Shown piece after piece: positions 52,158-60,763 of a stretch of 64,000 nt of DNA (the stretch's first letter is position 1; each line of letters starts with the position of its first letter). The notes below the pieces were generated by a model. It had not been told where the DNA came from, did not search any database, and saw only the letters and a program-made list of their open reading frames with translations. Position numbers and translations under genes: made by a program. Source of the DNA: Pseudomonas sp. DTU12.3 (GTDB lineage: Bacteria; Pseudomonadota; Gammaproteobacteria; Pseudomonadales; Pseudomonadaceae); the NCBI RefSeq assembly GCF_004124275.1, contig NZ_CP027218.1, forward strand, positions 6,040,501 to 6,104,500, written 5' to 3'.

Positions 52158-54233
52158 ATGCATAGCCCTAACCCTCTCACCCGTTCCAAACTGATCATTG
52201 AAGGTTTGGAGCACGATCTTCAAGTCCTCGAGTTCAGCGGTCGAGAAGCGATAAGCACGCCCTATGCCTTCGATGTGGTGCTGGTCAGCGAGAGGCCGAA
52301 TCTCGACCTTGAAAGCCTGCTGCATAAACAAGCGTTTCTGGCATTCAATGAAGGTCACAACGGTATCCACGGACAAATCCATCGCGTCGCGCAAGGCGAC
52401 TCCAGCAAGCGCCTGACTCGTTACAGCATTACGCTTGTCCCACGGATCGCTTATTTGGGGCACAGAAAGAACCAACGTATTTTTCAACAGACCACAGTGC
52501 CGCAAATCATTGCGCAAGTGCTGGAAGAACACGGCATCCATCGCAACTTTCATCTGTTTCAGTTGGGTTCCGTTTATCCAGATCGTGAATACTGCGTGCA
52601 GTACGACGAGTCAGATTTGCACTTCATCCAAAGGCTTTGCCAAGAGGAAGGTATTCATTACCACTTTCGGCACAGTCGAGAGAAACACCAGATAGTATTT
52701 GGTGACGATCAAACCGTGTTCCCCAAGCTTGACCAGCCAACCCCCTACAAACAGAACAGCGGGATGGTTGCCGAGAGATCGGTAATCAAACAATTCGACC
52801 TGCGAATTGAAGCGCGCACAAGCCGCACAACCCGCCGTGACTACGACTTCGAAAAGGCCCGTATTCTGCTGGAGTCCCGTTACGAACCTCAGGCCATTCA
52901 GACACAACCTGACCTGGAGGATTACGCCTACCCTGGCCGTTTTACCCTCCGTGAGCGTGGCAAATCTTTAACCAAACGAGCAATGGAACGCCACCGTGCC
53001 GACTTTCGCCAGGCCGAAGGAAAAAGTGATCAGCAAGCGCTGGTATCCGGGCACTTTCTGGAGATGACCGAGCATTCGCGCACGGAGTGGAATGATCTGT
53101 GGTTGCTCACCGAAGTACGCCACGAGTGTAAACAGCCGCAAGTGCTGGAAGAAAGTCTCACCAGCGAAGCGTCCGCTCATGAAAGTGATTTTGTTCAAGG
53201 CTATCGAAATCAGTTCGTCGCGATCCCTTGGGACGTTTTCTACCGTCCGCCACACCATTACCAAAAGCCGCGAGTGCTGGGCAGCCAGACCGCCGTAGTC
53301 ACCGGCCCGAAAGGCGAGGAAATTCACTGCGATCCATGGGGCAGGGTCAAAGCGCAATTTTTTTGGGACCGCGAGGGTCGCAATGACGACAACAGCAGCT
53401 GCTGGTTGCGCGTGTCGTCCAATTGGGCTGGCAACGCCCATGGCAGCGTGACCATCCCGAGGGTGGGCATGGAGGTACTGGTCAGTTTCCTTGAAGGCGA
53501 TCCTGATCAACCCGTGATCAGTGGGTGTCTGGCCAACAGCGCCAACCCCGTGCCCTACGAATTGCCCGCGCACAAAACCCGCAGCATTTTTCGCTCTCGC
53601 AGTTCGCCGGACAATGGTGGATTCAACGAATTGCACATTGAAGATCGAGCCGGCCAAGAGCTGATTTACCTGCGTGCCCAACGCGACATGGAGCAAAAGG
53701 TCGAAAACGACAGTCGCCTGGAGGTAGGCAACGAACGCCGGGAAACCATCAAGGGCAACAGCATTACCGTGCTGGAAGCCGAAGAACACCGAACCATCAC
53801 TGCCGACCGCAAAGTGCAGCTCAAGGCCAATGACTATCTCCACGTCGCGAGCAATAGCCAGACACGAGTCGACCAAACGCTGGTCGTTGAGGCCGGCCAG
53901 CAAGTGCACATCAAGGCGGGCGCGCACCTGACGCTGGATGCCGGCGCGAGCATCAGCCTGAAAGCAGGTGGGCAGCACATCGTGATCGGCCACGCTGGCA
54001 TTTTCAGCAGCAGTGAAATACAGATCGGTGGTGTCCCGGTGGCGGGTTCCACTGCCGCATTGTCAATGCCGGGCGCCAACGCTGCCTTGGCGGTGCCCGC
54101 AGAATTGCCGGCCATGATCGCACTCAGCCAAAACCAATTGATGACCGTCAGCAATGCCATGGGATCGGACTTCTGCCCAATCTGCGAAGCCTGTCGCGAG
54201 GGGATTTGCCTGCCCCTGGGAGCCGCCGCATGA
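52158..54233 (+). CDS. vgrG: Type VI secretion spike protein VgrG
   Basis: A 691-residue VgrG that trimerises into the puncturing tip of the type VI secretion tube. The N-terminal gp27-like region (LEFSGREAISTPYAFDVVL, FIQRLCQEEGIHYHF) is followed by the gp5 OB fold (EIHCDPWGRVKAQFFWDREG, PRVGMEVLVSFLEGDPDQPV) and the beta-helix needle (HLTLDAGASISLKAGG). A C-terminal extension of about 60 residues ends in a cysteine cluster (FCPICEACREGIC), likely the docking site for the DUF4123 adaptor or effector. No other structural type VI gene is in the window, so this is an orphan vgrG island. Confidence 0.95.
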   Translation: MHSPNPLTRSKLIIEGLEHDLQVLEFSGREAISTPYAFDVVLVSERPNLDLESLLHKQAFLAFNEGHNGIHGQIHRVAQGDSSKRLTRYSITLVPRIAYLGHRKNQRIFQQTTVPQIIAQVLEEHGIHRNFHLFQLGSVYPDREYCVQYDESDLHFIQRLCQEEGIHYHFRHSREKHQIVFGDDQTVFPKLDQPTPYKQNSGMVAERSVIKQFDLRIEARTSRTTRRDYDFEKARILLESRYEPQAIQTQPDLEDYAYPGRFTLRERGKSLTKRAMERHRADFRQAEGKSDQQALVSGHFLEMTEHSRTEWNDLWLLTEVRHECKQPQVLEESLTSEASAHESDFVQGYRNQFVAIPWDVFYRPPHHYQKPRVLGSQTAVVTGPKGEEIHCDPWGRVKAQFFWDREGRNDDNSSCWLRVSSNWAGNAHGSVTIPRVGMEVLVSFLEGDPDQPVISGCLANSANPVPYELPAHKTRSIFRSRSSPDNGGFNELHIEDRAGQELIYLRAQRDMEQKVENDSRLEVGNERRETIKGNSITVLEAEEHRTITADRKVQLKANDYLHVASNSQTRVDQTLVVEAGQQVHIKAGAHLTLDAGASISLKAGGQHIVIGHAGIFSSSEIQIGGVPVAGSTAALSMPGANAALAVPAELPAMIALSQNQLMTVSNAMGSDFCPICEACREGICLPLGAAA

Positions 54234-55084
54234 CTGACTCGCCAGCGCGCCGGTGGATGAGGGAACAACAGAGACTGGGCCACACGTTGTGCATCGTTCT
54301 GAACGCAGAGAGCGAGCGTGATATGCGCCAGTCGCTCCTGACAACCTGCCAGTTCGACGACTACCTGAGCGTCTATAACGACACGTCGGTCGCCGATCTG
54401 GCTGATGCCGGGCCGTTTGTCTTCACCTTCAATCAGCCTGATGACACCCGCATCCAGGAACTGCTGAAAAGCGCGCAACGTAACTGGGGCTGGTTTGCCA
54501 GCATTCAAAAAGGCGATTTGAACAGTCTGGTCAAGCATTGGCAGGCACGGCTGATCATCGGAGCGCGGCCACATCAGGCGCTGTATCGCTTTCACGATAA
54601 CCGCGTGCTGGATCGTGCACTCGCGCATCTGCCCGAGGAAGCGTATCCGGCCTTTCTCGGACCAGCGATCAGCGTGTGCTATTGGCAGGGCACGCGCTGG
54701 GAAAGCACAAATAACCCCGCCCCCGCCAGCTATCCCGTGCCGGCGCAGCCGCTGTGGCACCAAGTGCCAGCGCCTGAACAACACGCCGCTGATATTCGCC
54801 TGACCAATGCACATCGCTACCTGCTGGCGGAGCATGTTCGGGCCTATGCGCAACTTGCCGAACAACATGACCCTGACACTTGGCTGCGCGACCGACTGGC
54901 GCAGGCAGAGACGTGGGGATGGCTGGCGCCGGAGCAGCTGGAGTTTCTGTTGACCCAAAGCCTGCGAGCGCAGGGCTGTACGTTGGCGCCGGATTGGCAG
55001 GTTCGCCCAGGCGAAACGCCGGACGAACATTTCGAGCGGGTGCGTCAGGCCACCGCATTCTGCCAAGGAGACGCCGCCTCGTGA
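54230..55084 (+). CDS. DUF4123 type VI effector chaperone/adaptor
   Basis: A 284-residue protein with the DUF4123 pattern (LCIVLNAESERD near the N-terminus, WGWFASIQKGDLNSLVKHW, RPHQALYRFHDNRVLDRAL). Such proteins (Tap/TEC) load an effector onto a cognate VgrG and are not secreted. The ATG at 54230 overlaps the vgrG stop codon. Its own stop overlaps the GTG start of the first lipoprotein gene. The likely client is the lipase encoded at 57455. Confidence 0.88.
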   Translation: MTDSPARRWMREQQRLGHTLCIVLNAESERDMRQSLLTTCQFDDYLSVYNDTSVADLADAGPFVFTFNQPDDTRIQELLKSAQRNWGWFASIQKGDLNSLVKHWQARLIIGARPHQALYRFHDNRVLDRALAHLPEEAYPAFLGPAISVCYWQGTRWESTNNPAPASYPVPAQPLWHQVPAPEQHAADIRLTNAHRYLLAEHVRAYAQLAEQHDPDTWLRDRLAQAETWGWLAPEQLEFLLTQSLRAQGCTLAPDWQVRPGETPDEHFERVRQATAFCQGDAAS

Positions 55085-55854
55085 AACACCTGCTTCGTAT
55101 TGCAAGCCTGGGTGGCTGTCTTGCGTCACTCGCAGGCTGCGCCAGCAGTCCGCCGAATACGTTCACCTTTACCGCTGATATGCCGCCCGACTTTTCATAC
55201 GTCGCGGCGGTGTATTACGTGCCTGCCAAGGGTGAAACCTGCACCGTTGCAACGAAGAACAACTTGGCGCCCGTGTTCAACGACAAGTGGCGGACGGAGT
55301 ACAAACCCGATGCTGAAATCATCATCCGCAGAACCCGTAGCGGTTGCCCGTTGGTGATCAGTCGCATCGAGCTGGAGATGTATGCGACTTACGGAAAAGA
55401 CCGGGGGGATTTTGGTGCGCATGCAGCCATTGTCGTCGTCCGCGATGAAGTGGAGGAACTAGACAAACGCACCTTCAACGAAGCTGGCGAAAGTGCCTTC
55501 TACGGGCAGTGCCAATGGATGTTTCGCACTGCGGGGTCAAAAAGACGCATCGTCAAACTCCTCGATTGCAAAAACATCGATGCACAGGGCGAGCCGGCGC
55601 GTGGTCGGCCGTTTGCCGCGTACACCCTCGATCAACTGCCGGGTAAGACCGTGAGGATGCACATCAAATTGGCTGACGAGGAAAGACCCGGCTGGGGAGA
55701 TACGTGGGTCAAAGTTCCGAACGGCTGGAAGCGCTGCCTAGGCAAGGGGTTTGAAGACCAACGTGGTTACTGCAACGGCAATTACACCGACTTCAGCACC
55801 TTTCAAATGCCAGACGGCCGGCAATGCACCATCTACCCCGGTTGTACGGAATAA
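55081..55854 (+). CDS. Candidate type VI immunity lipoprotein, copy 1
   Basis: A 257-residue lipoprotein starting at GTG 55081, with signal peptide and lipobox LAGC (cysteine at residue 20). The mature region NTFTFTADMPPDFSYVAAVYYVPAKGE is shared with two following paralogues. Six further cysteines spread along the mature part could form disulfides, fitting a periplasmic location. It is the most divergent of the three in its middle, but its last third is nearly identical at DNA level to copy 2. An immunity role is inferred from position between adaptor and lipase effector. Confidence 0.8.
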   Translation: MKHLLRIASLGGCLASLAGCASSPPNTFTFTADMPPDFSYVAAVYYVPAKGETCTVATKNNLAPVFNDKWRTEYKPDAEIIIRRTRSGCPLVISRIELEMYATYGKDRGDFGAHAAIVVVRDEVEELDKRTFNEAGESAFYGQCQWMFRTAGSKRRIVKLLDCKNIDAQGEPARGRPFAAYTLDQLPGKTVRMHIKLADEERPGWGDTWVKVPNGWKRCLGKGFEDQRGYCNGNYTDFSTFQMPDGRQCTIYPGCTE

Positions 55855-55865
55855 GGACATACCTG

Positions 55866-56648
55866 ATGACTAGTTTGTATCCCCTGTTTAGAAGCGCCGT
55901 TTTGGGCTGTTGCTACATCGGCGTCGCAGGCTGCGCCAGCAGCAAACCGAATACGTTCACCTTTACCGCTGATATGCCGCCTAACTTTAGCTATGAGGCC
56001 ATCGCAGTGTATGTGCCAGCCAAAGGTGAAACCTGCACTGTGCCGGGCGGAAGAGGGACTGGGGTTGGTTACAACCGGAAATGGCGTGAAAACTATCAGC
56101 CAAACTCCGAGATCGCCCTGCGCAGAACAGTCAGCGGTTGCCCGCTGGTGATCCGCCGCGTCGAGTTGGATATCTATGCAGTCTACGGTAAAGACTGGAG
56201 TGATTTTGGCGCCGACAGCGCCATGGTATTTATTCGGGATGAAGTGAAAGACGAGCACAAAAGTGTTTTTAACGAAGCGGGCGAAAGTACCTTCTTTGGT
56301 GAATGCCAACAGCTGTTTCGCACCTCCGGCAAGCCCCGAATTCTCAGAAAACTTCTCGATTGCAAAACTATTGATGCTCAGGGCGAGCTGAAACGAGGCA
56401 AGCCTTCTGCGGCTTATACCCCAGAGCAACTAGCGGGTAAGACCGTAAGGATGCACATCAAATTGGCTGACGAGGAAAGACCCGGCTGGGGAGATACGTG
56501 GGTCAAAGTTCCGAACGGCTGGAAGCGCTGCTTAGGCAGAGGCTTTCAAGACCAACGTGGTTACTGCAACGGCAATTACACCGACTTCAGCACCTTTCAA
56601 ATGCCAGACGGCCGGCAATGCACCATTTACCCCGGTTGTACGGAATAA
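55866..56648 (+). CDS. Candidate type VI immunity lipoprotein, copy 2
   Basis: A 260-residue lipoprotein with signal peptide and lipobox VAGC (MTSLYPLFRSAVLGCCYIGVAGC region). Its first two thirds are almost identical to copy 3, and its last third matches copy 1 (WGDTWVKVPNGWKRCLG). It lies 11 bp after copy 1. Position and export predict a periplasmic inhibitor of a type VI lipase. Confidence 0.8.
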   Translation: MTSLYPLFRSAVLGCCYIGVAGCASSKPNTFTFTADMPPNFSYEAIAVYVPAKGETCTVPGGRGTGVGYNRKWRENYQPNSEIALRRTVSGCPLVIRRVELDIYAVYGKDWSDFGADSAMVFIRDEVKDEHKSVFNEAGESTFFGECQQLFRTSGKPRILRKLLDCKTIDAQGELKRGKPSAAYTPEQLAGKTVRMHIKLADEERPGWGDTWVKVPNGWKRCLGRGFQDQRGYCNGNYTDFSTFQMPDGRQCTIYPGCTE

Positions 56649-56659
56649 GGACATACCGA

Positions 56660-57442
56660 ATGACTAGTTTGTATCCCCTGTTTAAAAGCGCCGTTTTGGG
56701 CTGTTGCTTTGTCGGCGTCGCAGGCTGCGCCAGCAGCAAGCCGAATACGTTCACCTTTACCGCCGATATGCCGCCCAACTTCAGCTATGAGGCCATCGCA
56801 GTGTATGTGCCAGCCAAAGGTGAAACCTGCAGCGTGCCGGGCGGACGAGGGACTGGGGTTGGTTACAACCGGAAATGGCGTGAAAATTATCAGCCAAACT
56901 CCGAGATAGCCCTGCGCAGAACAGTCAGCGGTTGCCCGCTGGTGATCCGCCGCGTCGAGCTGGATATCTATGCGACATACGGTAAAGCCCGGGGTGACTT
57001 TGGTGCCGACAGCGCCAGGGTATTCATTCGGGATGAAGTGAAAGACGAGCACAAAAGTGTTTTTAACGAAGCGGGCGAAAGTACCTTCTTTGGTGAATGC
57101 CAACAGCTGTTTCGCACCTCCGGCAAGCCCCGAATTCTCAGAAAACTTCTCGATTGCAAGACTATTGGTGCTCAGGGCGAGCTGAAACGAGGCAAGCCTT
57201 CCGCGGCTTATACCCCAGAGCAACTAGCGGGTAAGACCGTGAGGATGCACATCAAATTGGCTGACGAAGACAGGCCCGCTATCGGAGATACGTGGGTCAA
57301 AGTTCCGAATGGCTGGAAGCGCTGTATGGGGGATAACTTCGAGGACCAATACGCGTTCTGCTTTGGCAATTACAAAGACTTCAGCGGCTTTCAAATGCCA
57401 GACGGCCGGCAATGCACCATCTACCCCGGTTGTACGGAATAA
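56660..57442 (+). CDS. Candidate type VI immunity lipoprotein, copy 3
   Basis: A 260-residue lipoprotein, exactly the same length as copy 2 and offset from it by 794 bp, showing a recent tandem duplication. The C-terminal part differs (RPAIGDTWVKVPNGWKRCMG, then DQYAFCFGNYKDFSGF), while the final DGRQCTIYPGCTE is common to all three. It lies 12 bp before the lipase gene, the usual place for the cognate immunity gene. Confidence 0.8.
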   Translation: MTSLYPLFKSAVLGCCFVGVAGCASSKPNTFTFTADMPPNFSYEAIAVYVPAKGETCSVPGGRGTGVGYNRKWRENYQPNSEIALRRTVSGCPLVIRRVELDIYATYGKARGDFGADSARVFIRDEVKDEHKSVFNEAGESTFFGECQQLFRTSGKPRILRKLLDCKTIGAQGELKRGKPSAAYTPEQLAGKTVRMHIKLADEDRPAIGDTWVKVPNGWKRCMGDNFEDQYAFCFGNYKDFSGFQMPDGRQCTIYPGCTE

Positions 57443-57454
57443 GGAGGTTTCGAC

Positions 57455-59635
57455 ATGACGTCAATGGAAAAAGAACTGGAATCGCCGCTAAGCAGCCGTG
57501 TCTTGGCGTGTCCCGCGCAAGGTCGATGGAGCAGCTTTCAATTGGTCGACGAGTTTGGTTCTGGTGAACCCTATGCCGGGCTGGCCTACGTCGTAACCGA
57601 TTCCGAAGGGAGGAGGTACGAAGGCAATCTGGATGGCGAAGGCGCAGGCACAGTTGCTGAGCATTTTGCGGGACCGGTAGCACTCACTGTCGATCAGGAT
57701 TACCAAGGCGATGACAAGATTTATGCTTTCTTGCAGGCAAGATCCCATTACCCCCTCAAAATCACTGAACTCCAAGTCCGTGCCGAACAAACCCGCTACT
57801 TGAAACACAACTCCACTCGCACCAAAGAAAACCCCGCACAAACCTGCGCCGGTGAATTCTTTCAAGTGGAAGTTCGCCATCTGGTCAAGCATGTTTCGCA
57901 TCTGCCACCGCAGGTTTACAGCCATTACCCGCCCGGGTCCGGGCCGGGAAAAATCATGGGCAAGCATTATGAACGCGGGGTTGCCCTGATGCCGCTACAG
58001 CACACGGTGCTGGAGGTGCGCCCGATGCGGGCCTTGCGCCCCATGCTGTCAATCGACCCTGGGTTCTGCGTGTTGAACCTCTATCAACTGGCGCTGATGT
58101 CCACCCTGAGCTATTGCCCCTTTGGTCAGGAGCCGGATAAACATCCCGTCGAAACAGAAACCGTAAGCTTCCCGGTGAAACCCACTGTGGGTAACTGGTT
58201 CGGGGATGCACTGGCCAAATTCGAAGAGCTTGGGAAAGTCGATGCAACGCAGACAAATGCGCATTACCCGCTTTTTGAAGATGTGCCGTATTCCAGGCGA
58301 CTGGAGATCGTGCCTTTCGACCCATGTCTCTATTCGGCAAATGATCCGCAACTGGGTGTAGATCAGGAGCACCCCGCCAAGATCCATTTCTTCGACGACA
58401 GGATCTCAGGTAAACAGTCCACCGATACCCAAGCCTTCATCACCCACCACGACGAGTTGATCCTGATTTCAGTACGTGGCACCTATGAACTCATCGCGGA
58501 CGGACTGCGTGACGCGGACGCCTTCCAAGTGCCGTTCGAAGACACCGACAGCAAGGTCCACCGTGGTTTCTACGAGGCTGCGCAGAAAGCCTACGATTTC
58601 GTCGCGAGATACCTCGACAGGTTCTACGCCGGTCAAAAACTACTAATCTGCGGCCACAGCCTCGGGGGTGCAGTGGCATTGCTGCTCGCGGAAATGCTTC
58701 GTCGAAGACCGGAAGGCTACAACATCCAGCTCTACACCTACGGCGCCCCCCGCGCCGGTGACGCGAATTTCACCCTCGGCGCAAAAGACTTGGAACATCA
58801 CCGCATGGTCGCCCATAACGACCCCGTGCCGAGTGTGCCGGGCACCTGGATGAACACCAAAGCGGGTGTTTTCGGCACGGGCGCAGCGCTGACCTTCGTC
58901 AACGTGCCCGTTGGCCTGTCGGTATTTGTCGCCGGCATCACCAACTGGACCGGCGAACCCTACGATCATCACGGCACGCTGTACCACGCGATGCAGGTGC
59001 AGTTTGATCGCAAGGAAAAGTCCATGATCCTGTGGCAGCCCGGTTGCGACACCGTTGCCCAGCATGCCGCCTGCTCGGTGGCCATCCAGCAACAAAACGG
59101 CCTGCCGGATCGACCTTCGTTGCTGGCTCAACTGTTCAGTGCCGGCAGCCACTCGATGGTCGGCAGCTACATTCCGGCGTGCTGGGCAACGCTGAAACGC
59201 TGGCAGGAAGCGCACACGGAGAACCGCTCCATCGTGAGTGACGCGGAGTTCAAATGGGTACAAACAGCACTGGTGAGCATCACCGCGCAGTTGCGGCAGA
59301 AGCGTGGGCAAACACGCCCCGACGCTTCCGTTCGCAATGATGAAAAAATCAACGTAGCGCTAAACCTTGAGATCGACCGGATACAGGTGACAGTCGAGCG
59401 GCTGCAAAAATTGCAGCGCGAGCGCACCACCGAACAGAAAGTCTACGGATCGCTTTCGACTCAGCCTGAACAGTTATCTGCAAGCCTGTCGCGCTGGCTT
59501 GCCCATGCGGAAAACAGAGTCGTCGAGCAGTTGGCCATGGCGCCGGTCAGCAGAAGTGACGACCGACTGTTGACTTCGATCTACGGCCATACTGTGGGCT
59601 CACCCCATACGCTGGATATCGATTCGTACATCTGA
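57455..59635 (+). CDS. Type VI lipase effector (class 3 lipase, Tle-type)
   Basis: A 726-residue protein without a signal peptide. An N-terminal domain of about 170 residues precedes the lipase class 3 domain. The nucleophile is S402 in CGHSLGGAVALLLAEML; D456 (HNDPVPSVPG) and H505 or H506 (YDHHGTLYH) probably complete the triad. About 200 C-terminal residues are helical and charged (ERLQKLQRERTTEQ). The order vgrG, DUF4123, immunity, lipase marks it as a phospholipase effector delivered by VgrG to the target periplasm. AAGGAGG 8 bases before the ATG is a strong ribosome site. The Tle subfamily cannot be assigned safely; TseL-like is a possibility. Confidence 0.88.
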   Translation: MTSMEKELESPLSSRVLACPAQGRWSSFQLVDEFGSGEPYAGLAYVVTDSEGRRYEGNLDGEGAGTVAEHFAGPVALTVDQDYQGDDKIYAFLQARSHYPLKITELQVRAEQTRYLKHNSTRTKENPAQTCAGEFFQVEVRHLVKHVSHLPPQVYSHYPPGSGPGKIMGKHYERGVALMPLQHTVLEVRPMRALRPMLSIDPGFCVLNLYQLALMSTLSYCPFGQEPDKHPVETETVSFPVKPTVGNWFGDALAKFEELGKVDATQTNAHYPLFEDVPYSRRLEIVPFDPCLYSANDPQLGVDQEHPAKIHFFDDRISGKQSTDTQAFITHHDELILISVRGTYELIADGLRDADAFQVPFEDTDSKVHRGFYEAAQKAYDFVARYLDRFYAGQKLLICGHSLGGAVALLLAEMLRRRPEGYNIQLYTYGAPRAGDANFTLGAKDLEHHRMVAHNDPVPSVPGTWMNTKAGVFGTGAALTFVNVPVGLSVFVAGITNWTGEPYDHHGTLYHAMQVQFDRKEKSMILWQPGCDTVAQHAACSVAIQQQNGLPDRPSLLAQLFSAGSHSMVGSYIPACWATLKRWQEAHTENRSIVSDAEFKWVQTALVSITAQLRQKRGQTRPDASVRNDEKINVALNLEIDRIQVTVERLQKLQRERTTEQKVYGSLSTQPEQLSASLSRWLAHAENRVVEQLAMAPVSRSDDRLLTSIYGHTVGSPHTLDIDSYI

Positions 59636-59737
59636 AAAACAGTCCAGCACCTCGCGCTATGCGGGTATCGCGGGTATCGCGCAACTGAGGCGGCGCGATT
59701 TAACCGCGAGGTTTACATGAGCGCAGAGCCGACAATA

Positions 59738-59976
59738 TATTCGGGGATTTTGGTTCAGATTGTGTGTTGCCTGGGCTGACGCCTTCGCGAGCAAGCTCGC
59801 TCCCACAGGGAATAGCATTCACAACACAAATCCAATGTGGGAGCGAGCCTGCTCGCGAAGAGGTCTCCTCGGACACTGAAGATCTCAGGCCGGGGACATC
59901 TCTTGGGCCAAACCGAGAAACGCCGCCGGCAACCGCGCGCCCTTGCGCTCTTTTAGGCAATACAGATACTCAGGAA
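59738..59976. repeat. Right direct repeat bracketing the type VI island
   Basis: Counterpart of 51644-51873: TATTCGGGGATTTTGGTTCA at 59738, a REP pair, then the last 90 bp of the intact lysR. Distances between matching blocks are 8,094 and 8,103 bp. Confidence 0.85.
59783..59860. repeat. REP pair (TGTGGGAGCGAGC family)
   Basis: Inverted units TTCGCGAGCAAGCTCGCTCC and TGTGGGAGCGAGCCTGCTCG downstream of lysR. The left direct repeat has a different palindrome at this position. Confidence 0.83.
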
Positions 59977-60754
59977 TCTGCGGCGCATTCTCGATCGTCA
60001 GCACGCGCAACTGCGGATCATGCGGCACTTCCTGCCGGGCAATAATGCTGATGCCGATATTGCGCAGCACCGCCTCACGGATCGACTCGCGGCTGCCAAT
60101 CTCCAGCAACGGGCCGTAACTCACCCCGGCAGTCGCCAACAACTCTTCGGTCAGCCGCCGTGTAGTCGAACCGGATTCACGCATCAACAGCGTATGCCCG
60201 GCCAACGCGCTCAACGCGACATGCTCCTGCGCCGCCAGCGGATGATTGCGATGCACCGCCAGCACCAGCGGATCAGTACCGAGCACCCGACGAATCAACC
60301 GCGCGTCATCGAGCAATTGCGACGACGCCGCAATGTCCACCCGATAGTCCTCCAGCGCTTCCAGCACCTGCTGCGAATTACCGATTTCCACCGACACTTC
60401 CACCTGCGGCAGACGCTCGCGAAAGGTTTTTACCAAGTCGAGAATGTAATACGGCGCAGTGGCGGCGATGCGCAAAGTGCCCTGCACCTGACCGCTGTTG
60501 CGCAGGAAAAACTCGATGTCAGCTTCCTGCTGCAACAGCGTCTTGACCATCGGCAACAGCCGCGCGCCTTCGTCACTGACACTCAAGCGTCGGCCGCCGC
60601 GATAAAACAGCTCCACCGAATACTGACTTTCCAGATTGCGGATCTGCGTGGTCACGGTTGGTTGACTCAGGCCGAGTTTTTTCGCCGCCAGCGTGATGCT
60701 GCCCAGACGGGCGACCATGTAAAACGCTTTCAGCTCGGCACTCAGCACAACCAT
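59885..60754 (-). CDS. LysR family regulator of the phosphonate operon
   Basis: A 289-residue LysR-type regulator with an N-terminal HTH (GSITLAAKKLGLSQPTVTTQIRNLE, about residues 17-41) and a periplasmic-binding-protein-like effector domain. Its DNA 3' end is duplicated beside the phosphonate ABC ATPase at 51784, showing it formerly adjoined that operon. LysR regulators of this type accompany 2-aminoethylphosphonate catabolism genes. cadA lies 9 bp upstream on the same strand but is unrelated in function. Confidence 0.88.
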   Translation of the reverse strand: MVVLSAELKAFYMVARLGSITLAAKKLGLSQPTVTTQIRNLESQYSVELFYRGGRRLSVSDEGARLLPMVKTLLQQEADIEFFLRNSGQVQGTLRIAATAPYYILDLVKTFRERLPQVEVSVEIGNSQQVLEALEDYRVDIAASSQLLDDARLIRRVLGTDPLVLAVHRNHPLAAQEHVALSALAGHTLLMRESGSTTRRLTEELLATAGVSYGPLLEIGSRESIREAVLRNIGISIIARQEVPHDPQLRVLTIENAPQIPEYLYCLKERKGARLPAAFLGLAQEMSPA

Positions 60755-60763
60755 CCCTCATCG

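Noticed and set aside
52141..53993. Minus-strand open frame of 341 residues at 52968-53993 inside vgrG
   Set aside because: It is a shadow of VgrG, whose own domains and ribosome site are clear; the antisense translation has no domain.
55866..57442. Copies 2 and 3 of the lipoprotein considered as an assembly duplication
   Set aside because: They differ at many scattered positions and in a distinct C-terminal block, so they are real diverged paralogues.
59648..59711. CCTCGCG ... CGCGAGG inverted repeat after the lipase gene considered as a terminator
   Set aside because: The arms are short, separated by nearly 50 bases, and no T-run follows; the support is too weak to call.
51874..59737. Type VI island considered as an IS-borne or integrase-borne element
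   Set aside because: No transposase, integrase or tRNA attachment site is visible. The flanking repeat is a gene end of about 230 bp, which points to homologous recombination instead.
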